Below are positions 1-7,494 of a DNA stretch of 32,640 bases, piece after piece. The stretch is taken from positions 1 to 32,640 of the forward strand of contig CAIOTO010000225.1 of assembly GCA_903861255.1 (NCBI GenBank). The letters are read 5' to 3'. The notes beneath the pieces were generated by a model. It had not been told where the DNA came from. It searched no databases and saw only the letters and a program-made list of their open reading frames with translations. Position numbers and translations under genes: made by a program. Source of the stretch: an uncultured Alphaproteobacteria bacterium (GTDB lineage: Bacteria > Pseudomonadota > Alphaproteobacteria > Paracaedibacterales > CAIOTO01). The first letter of the stretch is position 1. Each line of letters starts with the position of its first letter.

Positions 1-74
1 GGTATAACCAAGGACGTCAAGCACAGATCACCAATGAACTGAATGAAATTATTGCAGGGTCGATTGCTGTATAA
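1..74 (+). CDS. atpG: ATP synthase F1 gamma subunit, C-terminal end only
   Basis: Only the last 23 codons lie in the window, read from base 3 to a TAA at 72-74. They encode YNQGRQAQITNELNEIIAGS followed by IAV, which matches the strongly conserved C-terminal helix of F1 gamma subunits (family pattern YN.aRQa.IT.EL.EI..Ga.A.). This helix is part of the rotating central stalk of F1Fo ATP synthase at the inner membrane. In most bacteria atpD (beta) follows atpG directly, but here the next genes are a HipB-type regulator and a broken hipA, so the atp cluster ends or is split at this point. The assignment rests on a short but characteristic peptide. Confidence 0.85.
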   Translation, partial: YNQGRQAQITNELNEIIAGSIAV

Positions 75-89
75 AGGGTGGTTTCTATG

Positions 90-111
90 AATGCTTTACA
101 TAAGAAGCATT
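90..111 (+). terminator. Weak stem-loop downstream of atpG
   Basis: A 7-bp inverted repeat (AATGCTT at 90-96, AAGCATT at 105-111) with an 8-base loop lies 16 bases after the atpG stop. It is AT-rich and lacks a clean T-tract, so a terminator role is only suggested by its position. Confidence 0.25.
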
Positions 112-183
112 TATGGTTGTTATGATCCAAAATTAGCTTTACAACGACATAATTAAGCATAATTGATTTCTATATAAAGCAAG

Positions 184-459
184 GTGAATAATTTTCCTCC
201 TAAAAACTACGCTGACCTTTCTAGAATGCTGATTTGGCATCGTAAAAGAAGCAAAATATCTCAGCAAATGCTAGCCGATCTTGCAGGAGTAAGCAGAACG
301 GCCGTGCAGCGTCTTGAATGCGGAGTCACGCCAGTTCAAATAGATACACTTTTGAAAATATTGAATATCCTCAATATCGAAATGTCGTATACCAGTCCTC
401 TCATGGAAAGCTATATTGAAACCATAGCAAAGCACTCAAATGAGAGTGAATCCTCATGA
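184..459 (+). CDS. HipB-like XRE-family transcriptional regulator (antitoxin)
   Basis: The 91-residue product has a helix-turn-helix of the XRE/Cro type at about residues 12-62 (LADLAGVSRTAVQRLECG covers the recognition helix). The size and position before a hipA-type kinase gene match HipB antitoxins, which bind operator DNA as dimers, repress their own operon and sequester the HipA kinase. The start is GTG with AAGG 4 bases upstream. Its TGA at 457-459 overlaps the ATG of the next reading frame (456-458), the usual coupling in hipBA operons. The kinase gene is broken, so this regulator may be an orphan. The XRE fold is clear; the HipB label comes from context. Confidence 0.8.
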   Translation: MNNFPPKNYADLSRMLIWHRKRSKISQQMLADLAGVSRTAVQRLECGVTPVQIDTLLKILNILNIEMSYTSPLMESYIETIAKHSNESESS

Positions 460-1099
460 ACGAAAGTCACATTCAACAATTGTTCGTTTATAACTCAGGT
501 ACTTTTTGCGGAATGCTTTGTTTTGATGGCACTGTTTATGCATTTCAATATTTATCGAATTATCAAGGTGCGCCCATTTCATTGAAGATTTTGCCCAGTT
601 ATCAAATTTAAATCGCGACACAAAATATAATAGCAGTGTTGAAAAGGTTATTAAGGTTATAAATGAGTTTTGTACATTTCCGAACCTTGAATACATAAGC
701 CTTTTTCGTCGTATTTTATTTAATTTTATTATTGGTAATGAGGATGTGCATCTTAAAAACTATTCTCTTATCAAGCACGATAACATTTGGAAACTTGCTC
801 CTGCTTATGACTTCTTAAGCACAACTATCGCTCTGCAGTACCCTGAAGAAGAAAGTGCCTTGCCAATTAATGGTCGGAAAAACAAATTCAGGCGCGAGGA
901 TCTTGTTGATTATTTAGCGATAGATCATCTTAAATTAACGCCCAAAATTGTTGGCGCAATCATGGCGGAGCTTGAAGCACAGCGCTATACTTTTATTGAT
1001 TTGATCGCACGATCCTATTTAACAGAACAGATGAAAGATGCTTACGTTAAGGTGTTAAATGAACGCTACAATCGGCTTTATGTTGCAAGCGACGGGTAA
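456..1099 (+). pseudogene. hipA/hipST-type kinase toxin, internally deleted and frameshifted
   Basis: The first frame (456-611, 51 codons) encodes a HipA N-terminal subdomain (HipS-like), reaching the typical PISL motif and then stopping. From about base 575 the +2 frame continues as a HipA C-terminal kinase lobe: FIEDFAQL, then IGNEDVHLKN (the catalytic Asn/Asp/His region), then LAPAYDF (the metal-binding Asp), to TAA at 1097-1099. The part between, which in the family holds the ATP-binding P-loop and the autophosphorylated serine, is absent, and the two parts are in different frames. Intact HipA phosphorylates aminoacyl-tRNA synthetases and induces growth arrest; this copy should be inactive. 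A HipBST-like split operon is an alternative origin, but the kinase N-lobe would still be missing. Confidence 0.8.
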
Positions 1100-1167
1100 T
1101 TTAACCCATTCAGGATTAAACCACCTCTTGTAAGCGCCGCCTTGGTTAATTCATCTCAGCAGAATCA

Positions 1168-2661
1168 TTAAAATAGATTATGATATTCTGATCGAAGCTG
1201 AGTAATAGTCATACTTTCGTTAATAGAGATACTCTCATCTCCATAATATAAAACACCACTAATTGATAGACTTTCAGGCTTTACAATGTTCTGACAAATA
1301 TTGCTAATTTGCTGTGCTGTAAATTCACATTTCCTGCAATTAAAACTTCTTAACTGTGAAAGCTTATTTAGTGGTGAAAAATCAATCTCGTGGCGTCCAA
1401 AATCAAAATTAGTTAGTCGAATTTCTTCTAAATTTTTGAATGTTCCTAATACAGAAAACAACCTCTGAAGCCTCGCCCTCCTCGTCATCTCCCCCGCCTT
1501 CTCAGCAGCATCCACGTCATAATTCCTATCATAATCCTCTTCATAATCGTAATAACCATAAAAGTGGCTTCCGTCAATACTTAACGTTTTTAGTCTTTCA
1601 TGTGGAATGCTTGCTAATGTGGGAAGATCTTCATCATCATCAGAATCCTCAGATTTGCCTAGCCCTTCAATCAGCAGAGAGGTTAACTTAATATTATTTT
1701 TTGAAAGCGCACCGCAATTTTGAATAACGGTTTCTAAAGAGGTAAGCTTGGGAAATGAGCGCAAAAAATCGTCTGGAAATTCAGGGTGCCCCCCAACAAG
1801 ACTGGTTAACCTAAGTGTCTTTATTTCTTTATTCCCTTGAATAAGCTTAAGCGCGCCTTCATCAATAAGGCTATTTGTTAAATCTAACTCTTCAAGCATT
1901 GTTAGCTTTTGAATTTCATTAAACATCTCGTTCGAAACTTCTTGCCTATTATTATCAGAGCCAGTAAAAGCTAATTTTTTAAGTTTAGGAAAAACGTAAA
2001 CCATTTGTTTGATAAAATTAAGGGGGACCTCTTCATCGTCTTGAAAAACACCGCGGTCCTCGTAAGGGTCATGTAAATACTCAACACAATTGTAAAGTAT
2101 TATTGAATGAACGAACGGTAAGAAATCATCTTTCCGAAACAAATACGTATTTAATTTTTTACTGATACGCAGTATTGTAGTAATCCTCAAGACATCTACT
2201 TTGCTAGCAATTTCTCCATCTGCATAAAATTCAAGAATATATCTAATCACGTCAAAACATAAGTCTTTCTGGGGTGGTTTATATTTTTTTTGCGAAGTCA
2301 AATCAGAAGATGAGCTTGATGAGCTATGCGCAATACTTGCATCCTTATCGGGCTGGAGTGGTTTATTTTTTTCTTGCGAAGTCAAATCAGAAGATGAGCT
2401 TGATGAGCTATGCGCAGTACTTACAGCCTTAGCGGGTGAAAAGGCATATGTAGTTGCATTATCTAGTGCGCGCATCAATTCGTCAGCTGTGTATGAACTT
2501 GCCTTCCTTTCGGGTATGGCAACAGAAGCATGCGACGAAGCGCTAGCACTGTCGCATATATTTTTTAAATCACAGAATTCAATTGCTTCCTTTAAAGTAT
2601 CATCATTTGCGCTCAGTAACGCCGTACTGATAAGTGTTGTCAGAATAATTTTAATTAACAT
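1168..2661 (-). CDS. Exported leucine-rich-repeat protein, possible host-directed effector
   Basis: The 497-residue product begins with a hydrophobic signal sequence (MLIKIILTTLISTALLSA). A low-complexity region at about 75-130 holds two serine runs, each followed by DLTSQ. From about residue 215 to the end come irregular leucine-rich repeats of the form LxxLxLxx (LEELDLTNSLIDEGALKLI is clear), broken by an acidic Asp/Glu/Tyr-rich stretch near 370-390. LRR proteins bind other proteins; secreted ones in intracellular bacteria often act on host proteins, but no target is visible here. ATG at 2661 has GAGG about 9 bases upstream. It is transcribed alone, away from rlmE. The LRR nature is fairly sure; the effector role is inference. 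Confidence 0.7.
   Translation of the reverse strand: MLIKIILTTLISTALLSANDDTLKEAIEFCDLKNICDSASASSHASVAIPERKASSYTADELMRALDNATTYAFSPAKAVSTAHSSSSSSSDLTSQEKNKPLQPDKDASIAHSSSSSSSDLTSQKKYKPPQKDLCFDVIRYILEFYADGEIASKVDVLRITTILRISKKLNTYLFRKDDFLPFVHSIILYNCVEYLHDPYEDRGVFQDDEEVPLNFIKQMVYVFPKLKKLAFTGSDNNRQEVSNEMFNEIQKLTMLEELDLTNSLIDEGALKLIQGNKEIKTLRLTSLVGGHPEFPDDFLRSFPKLTSLETVIQNCGALSKNNIKLTSLLIEGLGKSEDSDDDEDLPTLASIPHERLKTLSIDGSHFYGYYDYEEDYDRNYDVDAAEKAGEMTRRARLQRLFSVLGTFKNLEEIRLTNFDFGRHEIDFSPLNKLSQLRSFNCRKCEFTAQQISNICQNIVKPESLSISGVLYYGDESISINESMTITQLRSEYHNLF
2269..2436. repeat. In-frame 84-bp tandem duplication inside the LRR gene
   Basis: Two adjacent 84-bp units (2269-2352 and 2353-2436) are nearly identical; a 49-base core (2290-2338 and 2374-2422) differs at one base. 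Each encodes 28 residues including a run of seven serines and DLTSQ, so the duplication keeps the frame and lengthens the low-complexity linker between signal peptide and LRR region. Confidence 0.9.
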
Positions 2662-2771
2662 TTATTTAAACCTCAAATTTTTCGTTTTGTTTAACTAGAC
2701 AACTTGCTGTGAATATAATTTTATATCACTATTCAACAAGAATAGACTATGTGTAATGGTTCCAATCCTAT

Positions 2772-2978
2772 TTGTCTACCTGGGTAAAACCCGGGTATGG
2801 CATTAAAAAATGCTCAAAAGGATACACATGCTTAGGTGCCCAACTATTAGAAACAGCGAAGATGCACAGGGAAATCTGGGGAAGACAATCGTTCTGGGTA
2901 GTATGGTGCAACCCAGTCCTAACACATGAAAAAGTAAAAAAATGGACTAAATCCCTAAAGTATCGTATGATTGCTTGA
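2772..2978 (+). CDS. Small hypothetical protein or gene remnant
   Basis: An open frame of 68 codons starts at TTG and ends 20 bases before rlmE. The product is basic and rich in Trp and Lys with no recognised motif (it contains WGRQSFWVVWCNPV). There is no Shine-Dalgarno site and no family match I can name. It could be a decayed gene, an rlmE leader, or chance. If it is not a gene, 2662-2998 is a 337-base gap in which I see nothing else definite. Confidence 0.2.
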   Translation: MSTWVKPGYGIKKCSKGYTCLGAQLLETAKMHREIWGRQSFWVVWCNPVLTHEKVKKWTKSLKYRMIA

Positions 2979-2998
2979 ATAATATTTTAAGTAAACAT

Positions 2999-3727
2999 AT
3001 GACTACATTTAAAAAACCTGGCAAAGTACAAGGCCTTAAAAGTTCAAAAAAACGCACAGCTTCGTCGCGTCAATGGTTGCTACGTCAGCTGAATGATCCG
3101 TTTGTTGCGCAAGCGCGTAAAGAAGGCTATCGTTCGCGTGCGGCGTTTAAATTGCTGGAAATCAACGAAAAATATAAACTTATTAAACGCGGTTCATGCG
3201 TCCTTGACCTTGGCGCTGCACCGGGTGGATGGTGTCAGGTTTCAAAAACAATTGTGGGTGACCCGGGTGTTGTTATTGGTGTTGATTTACTGGAAATTGA
3301 TCCGATTACTGGGGTGGCATTCCTGCAGGGGAATTTCCATGACGAGCAGATTCAAACTACAATTATAGACATGTTCCAAGGGCAAAAGGCTGACGTTATC
3401 TTAAGTGACATGGCGGCAAGTTCATGCGGGATGTCGGATGTGGATCATGTTCGTTTGATTGCACTGCTTGAAGCTGTGTTTCAATTTTCATTCGATATGC
3501 TAAAACCTGGTGGCAGCTTTGTCGCTAAAGTTTTACGCGGTGGAACAGAACATAATTTGCTTGGGCAGCTTAAACAATCGTTTTCAAAAATTAGCCATTT
3601 CAAACCAAAGTCAAGCCGACAAGAATCATCGGAATTGTATGTGGTTGCGCAGGGATTTAGGCCGAAAAAGGAAAATGATCCACGCGCGATTCAAGATGGG
3701 ATGATGTTGGAAGGGGAGCGAGAATGA
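2999..3727 (+). CDS. rlmE: 23S rRNA (uridine2552-2'-O)-methyltransferase RlmE (FtsJ)
   Basis: This cytoplasmic enzyme methylates the 2'-OH of U2552 in the A-loop of 23S rRNA using S-adenosylmethionine, a late step in 50S assembly. From ATG at 2999 it has 242 residues, somewhat longer than the usual ~210 because of a basic N-terminal tail. Visible features are the SAM-binding motif I (VLDLGAAPGGWCQV) and the K-D-K-E tetrad: Lys51 in SRAAFK, Asp in VILSDMA, Lys in FVAKVLRGG and Glu in SSELYVV. A TTG at 2975 is also in frame, but the MTTFKKPG start is preferred because it is an ATG. The TGA overlaps the cvpA start by 4 bases. Confidence 0.95.
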   Translation: MTTFKKPGKVQGLKSSKKRTASSRQWLLRQLNDPFVAQARKEGYRSRAAFKLLEINEKYKLIKRGSCVLDLGAAPGGWCQVSKTIVGDPGVVIGVDLLEIDPITGVAFLQGNFHDEQIQTTIIDMFQGQKADVILSDMAASSCGMSDVDHVRLIALLEAVFQFSFDMLKPGGSFVAKVLRGGTEHNLLGQLKQSFSKISHFKPKSSRQESSELYVVAQGFRPKKENDPRAIQDGMMLEGERE

Positions 3728-4794
3728 CACTATTTGATGGAATTATTATTGGCGTTGCACTGCTGTCAGCCCTTATGGGTTTGATGCGTGGCTTAACACG
3801 TGAAATCCTTGGTCTTGCATCATGGATTGGCGGCGCATCGCTTACGTTTATCGGCATGCCGTTTGTTCAAATCATTGCACGTCGATATATCCAAAATGGA
3901 ATGATGGCGGATGTTGCGGCAGCTGTTGGATTGTTTTTAATTTTTCTTATATTATTTAGTGTGATTAGCCATACCTTGTCTGGTTTCATTCGGCAAAGCG
4001 TGCTTGGTGGCATTGATCGATCGCTTGGCTTTTTGTTTGGTGTTGGACGTGGCATTGTCGTCTTGTGTGTTTTTCAATTGCTCATTAGTTGTTTTGTCCC
4101 GCGTCACAAGCAACCTGAAACCTTTCAGAATAATCGTTTTGCGCCTATGATTTACAAGGGCAGCGATTTGTTGTTTAGTTTGTTGCCGCATCAAATTGCA
4201 TCAAAAATATTTGAACAACAACAAAAGCTTGTCTCTGATATTGCGGCTGTTGGCGCGGCGAATATGGCTAATACAATGAATGCTGTTGTTAATAATGCAG
4301 CTAATAATGCGATGGGCTTTGCAACGCCTGGTCAAATGGCAAATAATCTAAAGCAAGCACCAAATTCACAACAAGAAGCAGAGAATTTAGCGCGCCTGCA
4401 ACCGAGAGCTGCCGCACCAACGGAAGGTGCGAGCGTCACTACGAAGCAGCAAAATGATATGAATCGCTTTTTGAATTTACAAGATATGGACGAAGAGAGC
4501 GCGCTTGAAGCAGAATCGCAAGAAGAAATTGCACCCGCGCCTATGACGGCAATGGCACCAACAATGATGCCGCAACAGCAAATGATGCAACAACAGGCGC
4601 AACAACAGGCGCAACAACAGCCCGCAATGCCACGCCAGCCAGGTCAGTCAGGCATGCAACAAAATGCTCAGCAACCTATGCAGCAGCAAGCACAACAAAT
4701 GCCGCCTCAACAAATGCAACAACAACCACAACAGCCGGTGCAACAAATGACACCAGGCGCCGCGCCTGCACAACAAGGATCGCCTAGAAGATAG
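3724..4794 (+). CDS. cvpA: CvpA family membrane protein with long Gln/Met-rich tail
   Basis: Residues 1 to about 165 form a CvpA (colicin V production) domain with four hydrophobic segments and the typical opening DGIIIGVALLSALMGLMRGL, followed by a conserved LGLASW-like stretch (ILGLASWIGG). CvpA is an inner-membrane protein linked to envelope homeostasis and, in Enterobacteria, to bile resistance and colicin V export; its molecular role is unsettled. The family is usually 160-200 residues. Here a further ~190 follow: an Ala/Asn-rich linker, then from about 265 a tail dominated by Gln, Met, Pro and Ala (repeated MQQQ/AQQQ). ATG overlaps the rlmE stop and has GGGAG 5 bases upstream, so the pair is probably translationally coupled. 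Confidence 0.85.
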   Translation: MTLFDGIIIGVALLSALMGLMRGLTREILGLASWIGGASLTFIGMPFVQIIARRYIQNGMMADVAAAVGLFLIFLILFSVISHTLSGFIRQSVLGGIDRSLGFLFGVGRGIVVLCVFQLLISCFVPRHKQPETFQNNRFAPMIYKGSDLLFSLLPHQIASKIFEQQQKLVSDIAAVGAANMANTMNAVVNNAANNAMGFATPGQMANNLKQAPNSQQEAENLARLQPRAAAPTEGASVTTKQQNDMNRFLNLQDMDEESALEAESQEEIAPAPMTAMAPTMMPQQQMMQQQAQQQAQQQPAMPRQPGQSGMQQNAQQPMQQQAQQMPPQQMQQQPQQPVQQMTPGAAPAQQGSPRR

Positions 4795-4798
4795 TTTC

Positions 4799-4833
4799 TG
4801 AACGGCGATTATCTCATTAATAAAAGCCGTTCA
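4799..4833. terminator. Stem-loop between convergent cvpA and Nudix genes
   Basis: TGAACGGC (4799-4806) pairs perfectly with GCCGTTCA (4826-4833) around a 19-base loop in the 47-base gap between two convergent genes. No T-tract follows on either strand, so termination would not be of the simple intrinsic type. Confidence 0.35.
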
Positions 4834-4841
4834 AAAAGTTA

Positions 4842-6269
4842 CTATTTTGCAGCATCACGACAAAGCGATTTGAGGTCAATACGCGAGCGACTAAAGTCCA
4901 TATGACTATCATGTTCATCTTCACGAACTTTTAAAAGTTCAAGCAATTCAGGTTTACGTGTGAGCAGATCTTTAAGCGCGTAGTTTTCAATCATTTTTCC
5001 ATGGCTTGCAAACATCGTACCCTTAACACCTGGCATTATGTGATTTGCTAAAACATAACGAATATCTAAAAACATACGGTCAAGCGTTTCACCATCATCA
5101 CCAAATTTATATTCGGTGTTATAGCTCAAAAACTGATCAAGACTATCGAAATGCATATGATACATTTTTGACCGCGTCCAAGCACTTCCTGTGCTTCTTG
5201 CTTCTCCCGCAACAACATTGTCATAAACCAAATGTACGAGCCCATCACTTTCCAGTCGCATGCCATCAAGAACAACACCTGTTTCTTCAGCCGTTTCACG
5301 AATTGCCGTATCTTTTGCTGATTTTCCAAGACCAGTTAGTCGGCTGCCAAGCGCACCAATGTCTTGCATTCCACCCACAAGAGACAGCATTCTGGGCGAG
5401 CCATCACCAAGAAGTGTTTTATTATCAGATCGTTGTATGACCAAAGCGTATAATTTGTCATCTATCTGAACGGTAACAAAACAATCAGCTGCTAAATTCT
5501 CGCCTGCTTTAAAATAAAAGCCAGGCCCTTTAACCGATATATCGGAACCGCCAGGAAATGGATTAATTGGAAGGCCATTTTCATCATATTCGAATATTGG
5601 ATTAGTTGAATCAGCAGGGTCACTCACCCATAAATCTTTGTAGGTGAAGTTCTTTACACGTATCATCCGGACAAGTTCGATGTTTGTTAACTTTTGATCT
5701 GCGCGGAACAATAAGTCTGTGCTTAGCGATTCTCTCCACAGTATGTGCAGCATTTCAGCAACGGGTTCTCGAACAACCGTGCCATGCGCATCGTCCCCGT
5801 CTACAAAAAGACTTAAAGATGGATCTGCCAATCCCTCTGGTGCAGCTTGACGAAGAGGATGGTACCAAGGCAGCTGTCTATTCACAACGTGGTTCCGTGG
5901 GTTAAAACCATATATGTCTTTTGCAAGTTCTGGTTTGGCAAGATCAGCTTCGCTTGGTCTAGGAAGTGCTATTTCGTAATAGGTAGGCGCGGCACCAGAA
6001 GCAAGTGATTCCTTTGGTGGATAGCCAGTCCATTTGGCGGGATTCCCAGCCATTCCTGCAAAGTCTAAAGCTTCTTCTTGAACATCCATTTTTTCTGTCA
6101 TGTAACTGTAAACAAAATCGTTTATTGCTGCAGAAGAAACACTTGTATTACCTGCTCTATGACGCTTGAAATCAGATCCAAGTTGATCAAATTCCATAGC
6201 GTTTACTTCTGCACATGTGCCTAATAAAATCACACTTAATGTTGCTGCAATCATTTGTTTATTCATCAT
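4842..6269 (-). CDS. Exported Nudix hydrolase domain protein (NUDT9-like?)
   Basis: From ATG at 6269 the product has 475 residues. This start is preferred over the ATG at 6284 because GAGGG lies 8 bases before it. A signal peptide ends near AEVNA, leaving MEFDQ as the mature N-terminus. The Nudix core is at about 290-335: VGGMQD, then R324-ETAEETGV, which carries the metal-binding RE..EE.G. The glutamate usual nine residues before that Glu is a lysine (GKSAKD). The later stretch GEARSTGSAWTRS recalls the DPRNTDNAW motif of NUDT9/TRPM2-type ADP-ribose hydrolases, but this is a by-eye match. Nudix enzymes cleave nucleoside diphosphates linked to X. Export suggests action in the periplasm or outside the cell. 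Confidence 0.7.
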   Translation of the reverse strand: MMNKQMIAATLSVILLGTCAEVNAMEFDQLGSDFKRHRAGNTSVSSAAINDFVYSYMTEKMDVQEEALDFAGMAGNPAKWTGYPPKESLASGAAPTYYEIALPRPSEADLAKPELAKDIYGFNPRNHVVNRQLPWYHPLRQAAPEGLADPSLSLFVDGDDAHGTVVREPVAEMLHILWRESLSTDLLFRADQKLTNIELVRMIRVKNFTYKDLWVSDPADSTNPIFEYDENGLPINPFPGGSDISVKGPGFYFKAGENLAADCFVTVQIDDKLYALVIQRSDNKTLLGDGSPRMLSLVGGMQDIGALGSRLTGLGKSAKDTAIRETAEETGVVLDGMRLESDGLVHLVYDNVVAGEARSTGSAWTRSKMYHMHFDSLDQFLSYNTEYKFGDDGETLDRMFLDIRYVLANHIMPGVKGTMFASHGKMIENYALKDLLTRKPELLELLKVREDEHDSHMDFSRSRIDLKSLCRDAAK

Positions 6270-6377
6270 ACATGTAACCCTCATCGGAAAGTTTTTTACT
6301 ATCTACATTACATATGGTGATGGTTAGTGGTAAATGCAACCAAAAAAATATTTTTTTGTATTTTAATTTCTAATTAC

Positions 6378-7334
6378 TTATTTCGCCCCCAACATCGTTA
6401 AAAATACACCCACATCCGCTGCATTTTGCACGGAAATTGCAGCTACATCGGGTTCAATTCGTTTAATCAATCCAGCAAGAACTTTGCCTGATCCCAATTC
6501 CACAAATGTTGTCGTACCCAATTGTTTCATATGCGTCACGCTTTCACACCAACGCACACGACCTGTGATTTGTTGCACCAAGGATGGCACGACAAATTCA
6601 CTTCCGACCAATGGCATAGCGGTTATGTTTGCAATGATCTGACTTGTGCCATCATGAATTGTTGTTTTACCAAGGGCATCTTCCATCACGCGGGCAGCTG
6701 GTTCCATCAATGGGCTATGGAACGGCGCACTCACCGGCAGCAACAAACCACGTTTTGCACCGGCTTCAAGTGCACGCTTTATGACTTCATCTACAGCATC
6801 TTTATGGCCACTGACGACGACTTGCCCGGGGCTGTTATCGTTAGCAACACCGCAAAAGTTATCGGGTTTATCAAAGCCATCGAGTAATGATTCCACAACG
6901 GATAGGTCGAGCCCCAAGATTGCGGCCATGGCACCAACACCAACAGGAACGGCTTCTTGCATAGCTTTACCTCGAAGTCTCACCAACCGTACCGCGTCGG
7001 TTAAACTTAAATAACCGGCGGCGCATAGCGCTGAATATTCACCCAGCGAATGTCCGGCCATCATGGGTGATATTGCGGCAGCAGAGGTGCTTTTTGTTTC
7101 ATCCATAATCACACGGAACGCCATCATACTAGCGGTGAGCAATGCCGGTTGGGTGTTTTCAGTCAGCATCAACGTGTCGTTGGGCCCTTCGAACATCGTG
7201 TGTGATAGTTTTTCTTGAAGTGCGTCCTCGACCTCATCCATAACCAGACGAGCAGCTTTGAAATTATCATATAGGTCACGCCCCATGTTGATTGCTTGTG
7301 ATCCTTGTCCGGGGAATGCGAATGTAAAAGTCAT
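6378..7334 (-). CDS. fabD: Malonyl-CoA:ACP transacylase FabD
   Basis: FabD moves malonyl from CoA to acyl carrier protein, supplying the extender unit for fatty acid synthesis in the cytoplasm. The 318-residue length is normal. Signatures seen: the oxyanion-hole motif PGQGSQ at 8-13, the nucleophile Ser96 in GHSLGEYSA, and the catalytic His in SAPFHSPLM, with the VELGSGKVL ending typical of the family. ATG at 7334 has GGAA about 7 bases upstream. FabD normally sits with fabG, acpP and fabF; here it is isolated between an exported Nudix gene and a divergent Cys-rich gene. Confidence 0.96.
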   Translation of the reverse strand: MTFTFAFPGQGSQAINMGRDLYDNFKAARLVMDEVEDALQEKLSHTMFEGPNDTLMLTENTQPALLTASMMAFRVIMDETKSTSAAAISPMMAGHSLGEYSALCAAGYLSLTDAVRLVRLRGKAMQEAVPVGVGAMAAILGLDLSVVESLLDGFDKPDNFCGVANDNSPGQVVVSGHKDAVDEVIKRALEAGAKRGLLLPVSAPFHSPLMEPAARVMEDALGKTTIHDGTSQIIANITAMPLVGSEFVVPSLVQQITGRVRWCESVTHMKQLGTTTFVELGSGKVLAGLIKRIEPDVAAISVQNAADVGVFLTMLGAK

Positions 7335-7494
7335 AAAAGTTCCATTTTATTTAAGAATATATCAATCAGTTGTAGCGGATTTTGGCTGCACTGTCACGGA
7401 TTTCGCATTTGCTCGGTAAGAATGAGCTTTCGTTATCAAATAATTTGTGTAAAAATAATTTTAATTTAAATTATTGTTTGAACAGGACGTCTTT

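Noticed and set aside
2745-2775. A T-arm-like GGTTCCAATCC that might mark a tRNA
   Set aside because: The flanking bases do not form a T-stem and no acceptor, D or anticodon arms can be built around it.
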